From the IMG/VR virus record IMGVR_UViG_3300006919_000127, positions 1 through 40,843 of that record: a DNA stretch of 40,843 nt; one strand, written 5' to 3'. The notes beneath the pieces are model-generated. The model saw only the letters and a list, made by a program, of their open reading frames with translations, did not search any database and had not been told where the DNA came from. The DNA is from a virus. The translations under genes were made by a program, and so were the position numbers. Shown here one piece after another: positions 26,659 through 35,420 of the stretch (position 1 is the stretch's first letter; the number at the start of each line of letters is the position of its first letter).

Positions 26659-29600
26659 AGTAACACAAAACGTTGGTCAACAGGCTGGCCAAGAAGCTGC
26701 TGCTCGTAGTCAGCGTCAGCTTTCTTTGCGGCCTAAGACTGTCGTTGAAAGAATGATTGAAGCTGGTCCTCCTTCTCTTGAACAGCAGCCTGTACAGACT
26801 CGTGAAGGTAATATTCAAGAGCTGGCAAGACAAGCTGCGGCTGGTGAAATACAATTAGGAGATCCAAAAGAAAAGGTACAACTTCCGCCTGAACGTAGTG
26901 GTTCTCCAATCAGCCCACAAGATCAGCAACGTATGATGCAAGAGTCTCGACAGAGATTTGAAGAAGCTAAGTACGCTGACATGGCGGCAGCTCAAAGAGA
27001 AGAAGAGCGGGTTCCTGCTTTATCTGAAACCTATGATGGTATTACAAATGACGGGTTTGGAGAGTCTATTCTACGTGCAGATAAATTCTCCAACCTTTTT
27101 CAAAGTAAGATGGAAGATACTGGCGCTACAGTTGGTGGCGCCTTTCTTACTCAAAAAGAAACTCTTGGAGTAGGGTTTGCTGGTGCCAGTCCCGAAGGTG
27201 TAGGCATCAATCCACTCTCTACGAAAGGCGTTCTGTTTGATCCACAAGGATTTGATGCTGGTAAACTGCGTGAAGATGGCGTTACACAAGTCGATCCCAT
27301 GTTCTCCCGCACTATGGGCATGGTAACTGAACGCTTTATTGCAAGCAACCAATCCTTTGAAGCTGATCAAGAGCCTGATGCCTTTGACCAAGAAACAAAT
27401 AAGATGGTCGATGAAGAAGGTGAAATGAGACGTGGTATAGGTAATGCTGCGCTTGGCCGTGAGATCTTTCGCGCTTGGAAGCGTGAACAAAATCTTGCTG
27501 CTGGCCGGCCTACTGACGAATACTCAGAAGCTGGTGTAGCTAACGACCAGTTTGAGGTATTAGGTACTCTTGCAAAAGAGATGTACCACTCAGCAAATCC
27601 CGAACTTTATGAAAGAACTACTAACGAAAGTGAAGGCAATGTGAAGTTTAAGCTCACACCTGCTGGTCAAGTAGCGTTACGTGCAGCCGAAGCGGCCAAG
27701 CCCGACGCCTTTATCAAGCAAGAAATTCCTCCTTCTACAGTTCCACGTCCTATTGCTAAGAGACTTGGTGAAGGCGAAGCAAGAACTATTCGTAAAGAAA
27801 AGACTACTGCTGTAGTTAACCGTCGTATTAAGCGCGTTGAAGAAGCTCGCGATAATATGAACTCAGTAGGCCACATCGTTGATCCACTTCGTCGTAAGAT
27901 CTTTACGCAGCTTGCTATGCAGGCTCTCGTAGATATTAAGCGTGGTGAAGCGCTCCCCAAGATCGGTAACCTTTTTAACATCGGCCCTGAAAAGTTTGTG
28001 TCTTTTCAAGGTGAGAAGAAAAGAAAGGCCATGGAAGGAGATGACTCATACGATCCACGGTTTGAGATGGAAAAACAAATCGTACGGTTTCTTGAAACCA
28101 TGAATACGATTGGCCGATACAGTAATAGAGTTAATCACCTTGACTTCGTGTTGCAAGAGCTACAAACGCGTATGCACGTAGCTCAGACTCGCTTTAATCC
28201 ACAAGGTATTCCATGGATGCGGTTCGTAACGGGCGGTGCCAAGCCGAGTGAGATTCGTAAAGGATCTGGAAGCGATTCAGAACTCATGTTCAAAGAAATG
28301 ATTGCCATGCTCATGATTCCGGGAGCTAAGAAGCTCTTGCCTGATGAGCGTGTAAAGGCCTTTGATCGTGAGTGGAACTCGCCAAACCATGGTGCTTTGT
28401 CAGGTTACGTTACTGCCGGTCAAAGTATTGCTAACTCGCTGATGGATAATGATACAGACAAGAAGACCACAGAAATGCTAGGTCAAATAACTCTTGAAGA
28501 GAAAGGTATCAATGTACCACCAGCTTTGCAGTCAACTCCGAAGCTTGACGTGCCGGAAAGCGTGCTTGTAGAAGCTATGTCTGAAGGTCTTGAAGGCTTG
28601 AACCTTATTGAAGCGGCTCATGAGCTTTATCAGTACGACGCTAATGATAGGTTCCATTCAAACATGGGAGTAGAGATTGATGGTAAGACTCACGGACCTG
28701 CTTCTAACTTGATGCAGATCGGCGTAGTGAAAGCTGCTTACCGAGTTGGCGTATTGCGTAGTGAAGGGGCTACTAAGAACCTTGATGACTTTACTGTTGC
28801 CGAACTTTACAACGGCGAAATGGTAGAGGAAGATGCGCAGGCTGGCGATATTCGCGACGCTATGCGAGATTATATTCTCAAACATAGTCAAGCGTACGCA
28901 GAAAATAAGATGGGTAACTCAGACCTTGCTTATAAGGTGCATGAGATTATTAAGCTTGCGGTACAAGATAGAGATAACTATCTAAAGAAACCGCCGATGA
29001 CTCTTGCTTATGGTCAGCTTTTGAAGAACCTGAAAGGTGCTGTATCTGATGCAGTCTACTCAGGCAAAATGGCTCCAAAGATCCGTAAACTTATGGCCGA
29101 TAAAGAGTTAGGAAACGCCTTAGCAGACAGTGCTGGTCCACGTGAAACTGCAGATGATGTGATGATTAACATTCTTCATGACATTCTTGCAGACGCTATT
29201 GATGCTGAACTACATCCGGACGTGGTCCGTATTGGTCAGCTTTTGAGAGCTAACAACGTAGTTGCCATGCTTTCAGACGATATTATGGTTGTGAAGAACG
29301 CCATTGGTGTAGACAACTACATCGGCGCTCGTCAGTCTATGATTAAAGAGCTGAAAGGTAATATTAACGTCACACTGCCTTCTGGTCGCAAGGCCGGTGG
29401 AGTTCCTATCTACTCTTCTACTCCTTCTGGTTCTGCTCTCAGACAAGGAAAGCCTGGAGGATGGGGCCGAGGTCGAGTTATTCCCGCCGTTATCCAAGGA
29501 ATTGACGGAGCGTGGATGAATAAGACCTTTACACGGGAATCGTGGAGTGACTTGAACAACTCTTACATGTTACCTATCATGGACGCTATTAAGACAGACC

Positions 29601-30166
29601 TGGCGAGTGCGAGGAAGGTCAGGCGGCATGCAAATAGGAACTGGTGGAATACAATTCAAGAATACTCGTACGTAGATGAGATCATGGGTACTTGGGCGCC
29701 AAAAACTATTGCTGATTTTAAGCAAAGATTGGCAGACATGGACCCTAACCAGCCAGTAGACGTGAGTATGGACAGTAAGTATCGTGCTTTCGGTTGGTTG
29801 CTCGATCCAGCAAAGGGTCTTGATGATACGCCGTTCGATAACTTGGTATCTACATTGTACGATACTATGGACTTTCCACCAAGACCGAAAGGCCAGTCAG
29901 TTAAGGCTTATGAAGCTGTAAAGCGTAACACAGCAAAGAAAATTGCTAAAGAGTACGTGATTCCACAGATGTACAAGCAAGGAGAATCGGCTCCGCATTT
30001 ACAACAACTTACTCCAAAACAGATGCTTGACTTTTTCAATCGCATGATGACTGCATTGAACATCGAGTCAAGAAATACTAAGACAGTTAAGACTGTAGCT
30101 GAGAATAGAGCTAATCTATTTAACATGGCTAAAGACTCTGACATCTTACAAATCGACATTGGATAA
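26648..30166 (+). CDS. probable virion RNA polymerase (single-subunit type, N4-vRNAP-like role)
   Basis: 1172 residues; GGAGG 5 bases before the ATG, inside the previous gene. The first ~400 residues are helical/disordered, as in virion proteins. Then single-subunit RNA polymerase motifs appear in order: ELQTRMH with FNPQG (R508, like DxxGR), EIDGKTHGPASN (motif A, D678), KKPPMTLAYG (motif B, K780 and Y788; T7 has KRSVMTLAYG), TLPSGRKAGG, PAVIQGIDGAWM (D953, like T7 HSQDxxH) and PIMDAIKTD (motif C, D979, Met for the usual His). Spacings A-B 110 and B-C 191 are close to T7 (102, 173). Location with ejection proteins suggests it is packaged and makes early RNA. Not proved; motif C is divergent. 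Confidence 0.75.
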   Translation: MAIKVTQNVGQQAGQEAAARSQRQLSLRPKTVVERMIEAGPPSLEQQPVQTREGNIQELARQAAAGEIQLGDPKEKVQLPPERSGSPISPQDQQRMMQESRQRFEEAKYADMAAAQREEERVPALSETYDGITNDGFGESILRADKFSNLFQSKMEDTGATVGGAFLTQKETLGVGFAGASPEGVGINPLSTKGVLFDPQGFDAGKLREDGVTQVDPMFSRTMGMVTERFIASNQSFEADQEPDAFDQETNKMVDEEGEMRRGIGNAALGREIFRAWKREQNLAAGRPTDEYSEAGVANDQFEVLGTLAKEMYHSANPELYERTTNESEGNVKFKLTPAGQVALRAAEAAKPDAFIKQEIPPSTVPRPIAKRLGEGEARTIRKEKTTAVVNRRIKRVEEARDNMNSVGHIVDPLRRKIFTQLAMQALVDIKRGEALPKIGNLFNIGPEKFVSFQGEKKRKAMEGDDSYDPRFEMEKQIVRFLETMNTIGRYSNRVNHLDFVLQELQTRMHVAQTRFNPQGIPWMRFVTGGAKPSEIRKGSGSDSELMFKEMIAMLMIPGAKKLLPDERVKAFDREWNSPNHGALSGYVTAGQSIANSLMDNDTDKKTTEMLGQITLEEKGINVPPALQSTPKLDVPESVLVEAMSEGLEGLNLIEAAHELYQYDANDRFHSNMGVEIDGKTHGPASNLMQIGVVKAAYRVGVLRSEGATKNLDDFTVAELYNGEMVEEDAQAGDIRDAMRDYILKHSQAYAENKMGNSDLAYKVHEIIKLAVQDRDNYLKKPPMTLAYGQLLKNLKGAVSDAVYSGKMAPKIRKLMADKELGNALADSAGPRETADDVMINILHDILADAIDAELHPDVVRIGQLLRANNVVAMLSDDIMVVKNAIGVDNYIGARQSMIKELKGNINVTLPSGRKAGGVPIYSSTPSGSALRQGKPGGWGRGRVIPAVIQGIDGAWMNKTFTRESWSDLNNSYMLPIMDAIKTDLASARKVRRHANRNWWNTIQEYSYVDEIMGTWAPKTIADFKQRLADMDPNQPVDVSMDSKYRAFGWLLDPAKGLDDTPFDNLVSTLYDTMDFPPRPKGQSVKAYEAVKRNTAKKIAKEYVIPQMYKQGESAPHLQQLTPKQMLDFFNRMMTALNIESRNTKTVKTVAENRANLFNMAKDSDILQIDIG

Positions 30167-30173
30167 AAAAAAT

Positions 30174-30215
30174 AGGGGTATCCCGAGCGTAATGCTTAGG
30201 ATACCCCTTTTTTTT
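30174..30215. terminator. bidirectional Rho-independent terminator between convergent blocks
   Basis: Inverted repeat AGGGGTATCC (30174-30183) and GGATACCCCT (30199-30208), 10 perfect base pairs with a 15-base loop. The right arm runs into eight T (30208-30215), and the left arm is preceded by a run of A (30165-30172), so it can act for both strands. It lies 8 bases after the stop of the + strand block and touches the stop codon of the last - strand gene (30214-30216). Confidence 0.9.
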
Positions 30216-30414
30216 ATGAGCCTATATTTTTCTTTAACTGTAATTGAAAACAGCCAGCTTGCCAATCAATAACAAGTCCTTTGTTTTGCATTGCAGAGTA
30301 TTCTTCATATACCATTCCTTGATTTGGACAATCATCGTGTATAGAAGAGTTGGTCACTATTTCTCCTGAAGGTAGTGACATGGTAATAAGAAAGATAAAC
30401 ACTGTTTCTGTCAT
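30214..30414 (-). CDS. small hypothetical protein
   Basis: 66 residues; AGAAGAG upstream of the ATG, which overlaps the stop of the gene before it (ATGA). N-terminus MTETVFIFLITMSLPSGE is hydrophobic; CPNQGMVYEEYSAMQNKG and a WQAGCFQL ending follow. Two Cys could pair. It might be exported or membrane-anchored. No family assigned. Last gene of the - strand operon. Confidence 0.6.
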   Translation of the reverse strand: MTETVFIFLITMSLPSGEIVTNSSIHDDCPNQGMVYEEYSAMQNKGLVIDWQAGCFQLQLKKNIGS

Positions 30415-30581
30415 AGTTTCTCTTCTCTAACTTCGTACTTAGCGTCTTGCTTTGTAGTCAGTCTTAGAGCTCCTTGTAAATCTGTCGCGTCTTTATGAGA
30501 GAAAGGACCATGCGACATTTCAACCTTACCATCAATGTATTTGTCCACGTAATACTGCTTCTTGTTTTTCGATTTGGGCAT
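30411..30581 (-). CDS. small basic hypothetical protein
   Basis: 56 residues, ATG at 30581 with GAGGATAG upstream. It starts PKSKNKKQYYVDKYIDGKVE, then GPFSHKDATDLQGALR and ends VREEKL. Charged throughout, no membrane span. Overlaps 50 bases of the previous gene in another frame and 4 bases of the next. Function unknown. Confidence 0.65.
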   Translation of the reverse strand: MPKSKNKKQYYVDKYIDGKVEMSHGPFSHKDATDLQGALRLTTKQDAKYEVREEKL

Positions 30582-30711
30582 TGACTATCCTCATAATAGA
30601 TTGTGGTAATATAAGTTCACGGCCATCATTAAAGATAATACCGTATTTGTAAGTTGCCTGGACCTGATCGTAATCAAGTCCAAGCATTCCGTTGTCGTGC
30701 ACTTTAAACAC
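30532..30711 (-). CDS. small hypothetical protein, GTG start
   Basis: 59 residues; GTG at 30711, 8 bases after the RNA polymerase stop, with GGAGGAG 2-4 bases upstream (close spacing). It reads FKVHDNGMLGLDYDQVQA, then YKYGIIFNDGRELILP and IMRIVN. The aromatic YGIIFNDG strand suggests a small beta fold. Its C-terminal ~16 residues overlap the next gene. Unknown function; I found the frame directly in the bases. Confidence 0.6.
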   Translation of the reverse strand: MFKVHDNGMLGLDYDQVQATYKYGIIFNDGRELILPQSIMRIVNAQIEKQEAVLRGQIH

Positions 30712-30719
30712 TTCTCCTC

Positions 30720-33083
30720 CTATGCAAAGAAGTAATCGCTGTCTGCGATACTCTTAACTTCTAAGTTTCCTAATTGGTAATCATAGTTAAACCCAGACGG
30801 ATCGTCTAACAGGTTTTCTGCAATGATCTCATAAAAGTCTTCATGATCGTACATTGCTATGAATACTTCCTTTGTTAGAAACACCAGTTTTTCTACGTCA
30901 CAGGCGTGAGTAGAGAAGGAGTCGTGTATTGCTGCAAACTCGCCGTCCCAGTTAGCTATTACAATAGCCATATGAGACGCGTCCATACTATGAATGTAGT
31001 TGGGACTGATACCAGAAGCAAAGCCACCAGGACTAGGTATTTTCTTACCATACACAAGTCTTGGCTCGTTACCAACATGCTGAATGCGCATGTCTGAGAT
31101 CCATGACTTCCACTTAATGTCTTCCATTACGTAGTTTTCGTACGTTACTGGAAATCCAGAAGGTGTAGTCCATCGAATATTTTCTTGCTTCAGCTCGGTT
31201 ACAATGTAACTTGCTAGAGTTTGCAAATAGCTCATGGTTTCTAAAGGACCAGGACAGACTTCATCGATTGCCTTAATTAGATTATAAGACAAGTCATTAC
31301 AGTCCGACATAGTAATATCGTACTTGCTATGATAGCCTTCTGCGTAGCAGTCAGCATACATGTTAAGCGCAATAGCCAAGTGGCCAGCACTGTAAGCTCT
31401 CGTCATAGATCCACGCTTAGAAATACCTTTACGGATATGTTTCATTGGCATGTCTCTTTGTTCGAACCATTCCGGCATACGTGATCGTAAAGCCTTTGCA
31501 GTTTGAACGTAGAAGTCTTGTGGTATTTCAATAGGCACTAGTCCTACTAACTCTCCTGCCTTTTCGTCCTTAGAAATCGCAGCTAGGTGTTGCCAACCGT
31601 TATTACTACCATCAATAGGGATTGGTAGGTTGGTTAGATACACACTTCCGTTTGACGAGCTGCACCAGAATGCATGCCATTCTTTACAACAAGCAAGAAA
31701 TACAACAGGTTTTTCTGCCTTTTCGTGTATTGTCTTATTTTCCCAAGTATTTGTAATAAAGTCTTGGTTGTTGAGAACCCATCTTACTCGGTCTTCAATA
31801 GTCATCTTATCTACTGAAATGTCGTGCAACCCTTGCCTTTCGAGGTGTCCTCTATAGTCTGCCTCGAAATAGTCTGGTATCTCATCAATAGAATAAGTTT
31901 GGTTGTATGAAGACGCAGTGTGTATTGCTAAATAAAAAAGACCTTTCTCATCAAGTATCCTAGACTTGTGGAACTTAAGCATACCACGTTCAATATCCTT
32001 ACCTTGGTAATTGATATAGGATTCACGATAGTATAGTCGTCCTCTGTAGTCCGCGTCTATATACTGATAGAAAGGCCTTCCTTCTAAAGCAGAAGCCTTC
32101 TGTACCGTCATGTTGTATGCATCAAACTTACTTCTGTTTTTCAGCAATACAAGCTTAGCGTTCCAGTTAGTAGCTGCCTCATCGTACTTACGTTGAAGAG
32201 TTTCCAATGGCTTCTTATTTGGCTTATTACGAAGCTTGTTAGTCATGCGTCGTAGTTCGCCATAGTATTTCTTTTCCAAAGACTTATTACCTAGATCAGG
32301 TCTGAATATGTCTCCGTTCCAGTACAGGTTTTTACCTTCCAGTTCTTTATTATTTCCAAAGATACAGTAACGGTAGTTCTTACCTGTTTCGTCTGCTACT
32401 TTTAGTTTCTCAGTTACGAACTTATCTTTATTGTTCCTAACCACGTCAAGAATATCAGAGTCAATTTCCCATGCAGTTGATTGCAGCTTATCAATTGCCT
32501 TTACAAACGGCTCTTCCAAATATTCTTTGAACTCTTTGTCTTTGTCAAATCCCCAATGCTTAATCACTGGATATCCGTTATCTTGAAACAGCTGCGTTAT
32601 AGGCTTGATAGGTTCAAACGTAGTGTTTTGAATTAAGTCACTTACAACTACATCTGGCAATGTGCCAACTTCAAGCCAACGCTTGGCGGTTTCAATCATG
32701 TATGGTGCGCGACTGTATGGGCGTTTACCTACTGGATTATTTTCCCATGCAATTTGCGCTTCTGTTGGTGCTCGATATATGCTAATGTATCCGCACTCGT
32801 AGAAACCTTCTAGAACTAGGTCGCCAAGCGTTACGTCTGCTCGGAAACCTAGCTCCAGTCCTTTCCTTAAGAATACGTTCTTACCGATAGCAACAGATGC
32901 TGCTGTGAGTTTACATGTCGCTGACTCAGATACTGAAGTCTTTCTGAAGTGATACTGTAAAATGGTAAGTGCGTCATACACTAACTGCTTGATCGAGATC
33001 TCGTGTTCCTTGACAAGCTTCACTGCCCATCTTTGCGGAGTGTTCTCCACTTTCTGCTCCAGATATTCCATTATCTCTTGCAT
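30720..33083 (-). CDS. T7-like single-subunit RNA polymerase
   Basis: 787 residues from the ATG at 33083, with GAGGAG 5-6 bases upstream; an in-frame start 57 bases further up is less likely. T7 RNAP is 883. Motifs: DYRGR (R349), motif A PIDGSNNGWQHLAA (D491), motif B SKRGSMTRAYSAG (K556, Y564), TPSGFPVTYENY, GISPNYIHSMDASHM, motif C AIHDSFSTHA (H720, D721), and a C-terminal SDYFFA like the T7 FAFA foot. It transcribes phage genes from its own promoters. T7 has Gly after the motif B Tyr; here it is Ser. The first 110 bases overlap the GIY-YIG gene. Near the end of the leftward operon. Confidence 0.95.
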   Translation of the reverse strand: MQEIMEYLEQKVENTPQRWAVKLVKEHEISIKQLVYDALTILQYHFRKTSVSESATCKLTAASVAIGKNVFLRKGLELGFRADVTLGDLVLEGFYECGYISIYRAPTEAQIAWENNPVGKRPYSRAPYMIETAKRWLEVGTLPDVVVSDLIQNTTFEPIKPITQLFQDNGYPVIKHWGFDKDKEFKEYLEEPFVKAIDKLQSTAWEIDSDILDVVRNNKDKFVTEKLKVADETGKNYRYCIFGNNKELEGKNLYWNGDIFRPDLGNKSLEKKYYGELRRMTNKLRNKPNKKPLETLQRKYDEAATNWNAKLVLLKNRSKFDAYNMTVQKASALEGRPFYQYIDADYRGRLYYRESYINYQGKDIERGMLKFHKSRILDEKGLFYLAIHTASSYNQTYSIDEIPDYFEADYRGHLERQGLHDISVDKMTIEDRVRWVLNNQDFITNTWENKTIHEKAEKPVVFLACCKEWHAFWCSSSNGSVYLTNLPIPIDGSNNGWQHLAAISKDEKAGELVGLVPIEIPQDFYVQTAKALRSRMPEWFEQRDMPMKHIRKGISKRGSMTRAYSAGHLAIALNMYADCYAEGYHSKYDITMSDCNDLSYNLIKAIDEVCPGPLETMSYLQTLASYIVTELKQENIRWTTPSGFPVTYENYVMEDIKWKSWISDMRIQHVGNEPRLVYGKKIPSPGGFASGISPNYIHSMDASHMAIVIANWDGEFAAIHDSFSTHACDVEKLVFLTKEVFIAMYDHEDFYEIIAENLLDDPSGFNYDYQLGNLEVKSIADSDYFFA

Positions 33084-33444
33084 GTTTTCTCCTCGTTCTG
33101 CGGTACGGATTATGTACAACGTTAAATAGATTACATCCATACCTTAAGCAGCATTTAATTTCATGTGTCTCAACAATTAGAGCTTCTTGCTCAGTCATGT
33201 TGCCACCCTTGATTTCTACTATCTCCTGTATTTCAAACTTTTCTAGCTTTTCTAGTAGCCAGACATGGTGGTCATATCCTCTATGTGTCATCTGAAAAGC
33301 TCGATGCAGTGTACCTTTACCTACGTATACCACATCAAGCGTTTCAGGATCTTTGTGAACATACACACAGTACATATCTTCAGGATACTTAACAACCTCA
33401 TCTGTACCGTCACGTAGTTCAATATTTCTCAACAGATACTCCAT
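32974..33444 (-). CDS. GIY-YIG nuclease-like protein (possible homing endonuclease)
   Basis: 156 residues. CVYVHKDPETLDVVYVGKG followed by a conserved-looking R (HRAFQ) is a GIY-YIG variant (YVH...YVGKG), then helices HHVWLLEKLEKFEIQEI and EQEALIVETHEIKC with likely catalytic Glu. The start overlaps the dCMP deaminase by 26 bases. The last ~36 residues lie in the first 110 bases of the RNA polymerase gene in another frame and are of low complexity. A free-standing nuclease wedged between essential genes is typical of a homing endonuclease, but it could serve repair or DNA degradation. Confidence 0.75.
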   Translation of the reverse strand: MEYLLRNIELRDGTDEVVKYPEDMYCVYVHKDPETLDVVYVGKGTLHRAFQMTHRGYDHHVWLLEKLEKFEIQEIVEIKGGNMTEQEALIVETHEIKCCLRYGCNLFNVVHNPYRRTRRKHARDNGISGAESGEHSAKMGSEACQGTRDLDQAVSV

Positions 33445-33838
33445 TCTTCTCTAAGAGTAGAAGAGCCTCATCTTGATAGCATTCACAATAGACAACACGC
33501 TCGATACCAGACTGAAGAATAAGCTTAGTACATTCCGTACATGGCGAAAGAGTCGAGTATAGAGTGGCGCCTTCAGACGACGAGGTTGATGAAGCCAGTT
33601 TACATATCGCGTTTGCTTCTGCATGTATAACTTCCCACTTAGTTGTACCGTCTCTATGACGGGTATTGTTATCCATACCATGTGGAGTACCGTTCCAGCC
33701 GTAGCTAAGGATATTAGTACCCTTAGCTATGACGGCTCCAACTTGGTGTTTAGTATCATGAGACTGCAAAGCAATTAAGTGAGCAATTCCCATGTACAGA
33801 TCGTCTTGTTTGATCTGCTTATTCTTATAGTATCCCAA
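33419..33838 (-). CDS. dCMP deaminase (TTG start)
   Basis: 139 residues. Zinc and catalytic motifs HAEANAI and PCTECTKLI, with YMGIAHLIALQS and WNGTPHGMDN, are diagnostic. The start is chosen at TTG 33838, with AAGGAAGG 7 bases upstream and a 14-base overlap with the helicase stop; this gives a normal family N-terminus. The in-frame ATG at 33943 lies deep inside the helicase gene, and ATG 33793 would cut into the first helix. It converts dCMP to dUMP, feeding dTTP synthesis. Confidence 0.88.
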   Translation of the reverse strand: MGYYKNKQIKQDDLYMGIAHLIALQSHDTKHQVGAVIAKGTNILSYGWNGTPHGMDNNTRHRDGTTKWEVIHAEANAICKLASSTSSSEGATLYSTLSPCTECTKLILQSGIERVVYCECYQDEALLLLEKNGVSVEKY

Positions 33839-35420
33839 ATCCGTTTCCTTCCTTGAGTCTACCTGTTTCTCGATTGTAAAGGGCAGTTCCAGCTGGTCCA
33901 GTGAGGCCTGTAAATCGAGACTTGAGTACTGTGAAGTTGACACGATTACGGTCCTCCTCTTTCTCTGCAGTTAGGTTACGTGCAAAGGCAATAATGTCAA
34001 AGCTAATTTGCTTGATCGAACCAGAACCTTTGACATCGTCAATAGATGCCATGTTACCTTCTTCGAAAGCTTTACCACCTGACTTACGCAAGTGGCTAAT
34101 AAGTCCAAGCCAGACATTATGCTTCTTTACAATCTTAAGTAGATCACTCATTACTTTGTCGATAGCCGCGTTGCCAGCCAGACCTTCAGTACCTTCAGAT
34201 ACCGCGATAGTAATGTGGTCAAGAACGAGATACTTTGCGCCCATAAGGCACATGTATTCGATCTTATCGATGAGACTGCTATCTTCCACTGAGCCTTGAT
34301 GATCGAGTAGAATAAGTCGTTCGTCACTGAATACCTGCTCAAATCCTGATCTAAGCTCAGATTCTGTGAGGTCTGCAGCGTCCACGAGGTTTCTATTGAT
34401 AGCCATTCCGATGAATTTCTCGGCAGTATCTCCCACACTTTCTTCGAGAGATATGAGTCCGATCTTATCGTCAGTCTTGTCAAGTAGATTAAGAACAATC
34501 TCTTTAATGACAGTACTTTTACCACTGCCAGTACCGCTAGTAAATAGGGTAATTTCACCAAGTCTTACTCCTTTCAGTTTGTCGTTAAGTCCGTTCAAAC
34601 ATTCAGGATAAGGCACGCTTTCAACATGACGTCGTTCTTGAAACTGCTGCCACACAGCTTCACCAGTAATGATACCAGCTGGGCTGTAAGCTGATGCTGA
34701 CCAAATAGCTGAGTTAACGGCTTGTGGTCCTTCACTTTGCAGTAGTTCATTAGCGTCTTTGAACTTATCAGACTCAACTACTTTAATTTTATCAAAGCCG
34801 ATAATCTTAGCGGCTTGTTGTACACATTTCTGACCGGCCTCATCGTTATCAAACCATAGTACTACGGTCTCAAACTGTCTGATCCAACCACGATTATCTA
34901 GAACAACGCTTAGTTGGCTAGCAGATGGTACAGATACTACAGGCCAGATCTTTTTGTTGACAGACATGGATGCCTGTGCTACGCTGAGTGCGTCGATCTC
35001 GCCTTCTGTAATAACCAACATCTTGCCGCCACTATTGAACTCACGTTGCCCGAATAGTTTTGTTGGTTTGCCCAATACTCGAAAGTCTTTAGGCAAAATC
35101 CTTACTTTGTAACAGTCGTCTCCATAAGGATAGAAGTGAGCAGGTTTATCGTTATATTGGTGAGTCTTTACACCAAAGAACGTAACTACTTCCTTCGAAA
35201 TATTCCTACTAGCAAGCTCAAGACTAGGATAGTTATGAATATCGGAGACGAGTACTGGTCCATAAGAACCTGTATCGGTAGCGGGTGCATCTAACATATA
35301 TTCCTTCTTTCTTTTCTTACATGCAAAACAATACGTATGTCCATCAGCTGGGTCAATCATTACTCCATCAGAGCTACCACAGTCAGGACATGGATGTCTT
35401 TTAGTTCCATTCACGGTCAT
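33825..35420 (-). CDS. T7 gp4-like primase-helicase
   Basis: 531 residues; T7 gp4 is 566. N-terminal zinc ribbon C11-x2-C14 and C31-x2-C34; TOPRIM primase residues E139 in ITEGEID and D191/D193 in WFDNDEAG; RecA-like helicase with Walker A SGTGSGKST (K301), Walker B YLVLDHITI (D401), and an Arg-finger candidate R502 in KSRFTG. It unwinds the fork and makes primers for the DNA polymerase. The upstream SD is weak (AAGAAAG); the start overlaps a small gene by 20 bases. Confidence 0.95.
   Translation of the reverse strand: MTVNGTKRHPCPDCGSSDGVMIDPADGHTYCFACKKRKKEYMLDAPATDTGSYGPVLVSDIHNYPSLELASRNISKEVVTFFGVKTHQYNDKPAHFYPYGDDCYKVRILPKDFRVLGKPTKLFGQREFNSGGKMLVITEGEIDALSVAQASMSVNKKIWPVVSVPSASQLSVVLDNRGWIRQFETVVLWFDNDEAGQKCVQQAAKIIGFDKIKVVESDKFKDANELLQSEGPQAVNSAIWSASAYSPAGIITGEAVWQQFQERRHVESVPYPECLNGLNDKLKGVRLGEITLFTSGTGSGKSTVIKEIVLNLLDKTDDKIGLISLEESVGDTAEKFIGMAINRNLVDAADLTESELRSGFEQVFSDERLILLDHQGSVEDSSLIDKIEYMCLMGAKYLVLDHITIAVSEGTEGLAGNAAIDKVMSDLLKIVKKHNVWLGLISHLRKSGGKAFEEGNMASIDDVKGSGSIKQISFDIIAFARNLTAEKEEDRNRVNFTVLKSRFTGLTGPAGTALYNRETGRLKEGNGFGIL

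Noticed and set aside
29504-29506. D953 of the virion RNAP candidate as the motif C aspartate
   Set aside because: Alignment with T7 fits better with D953 as the HSQD-type aspartate and D979 as motif C, since the 26-residue gap matches the 25 in T7.
33084-33140. RNA polymerase start 57 bases further upstream
   Set aside because: The ATG at 33083 has GAGGAG at good spacing and the extension looks like read-through of another frame.
33839-33943. Longer dCMP deaminase from the ATG at 33943
   Set aside because: The extra 35 residues lie wholly within the helicase gene and are not needed by the family; a TTG with a strong ribosome site gives a normal N-terminus.
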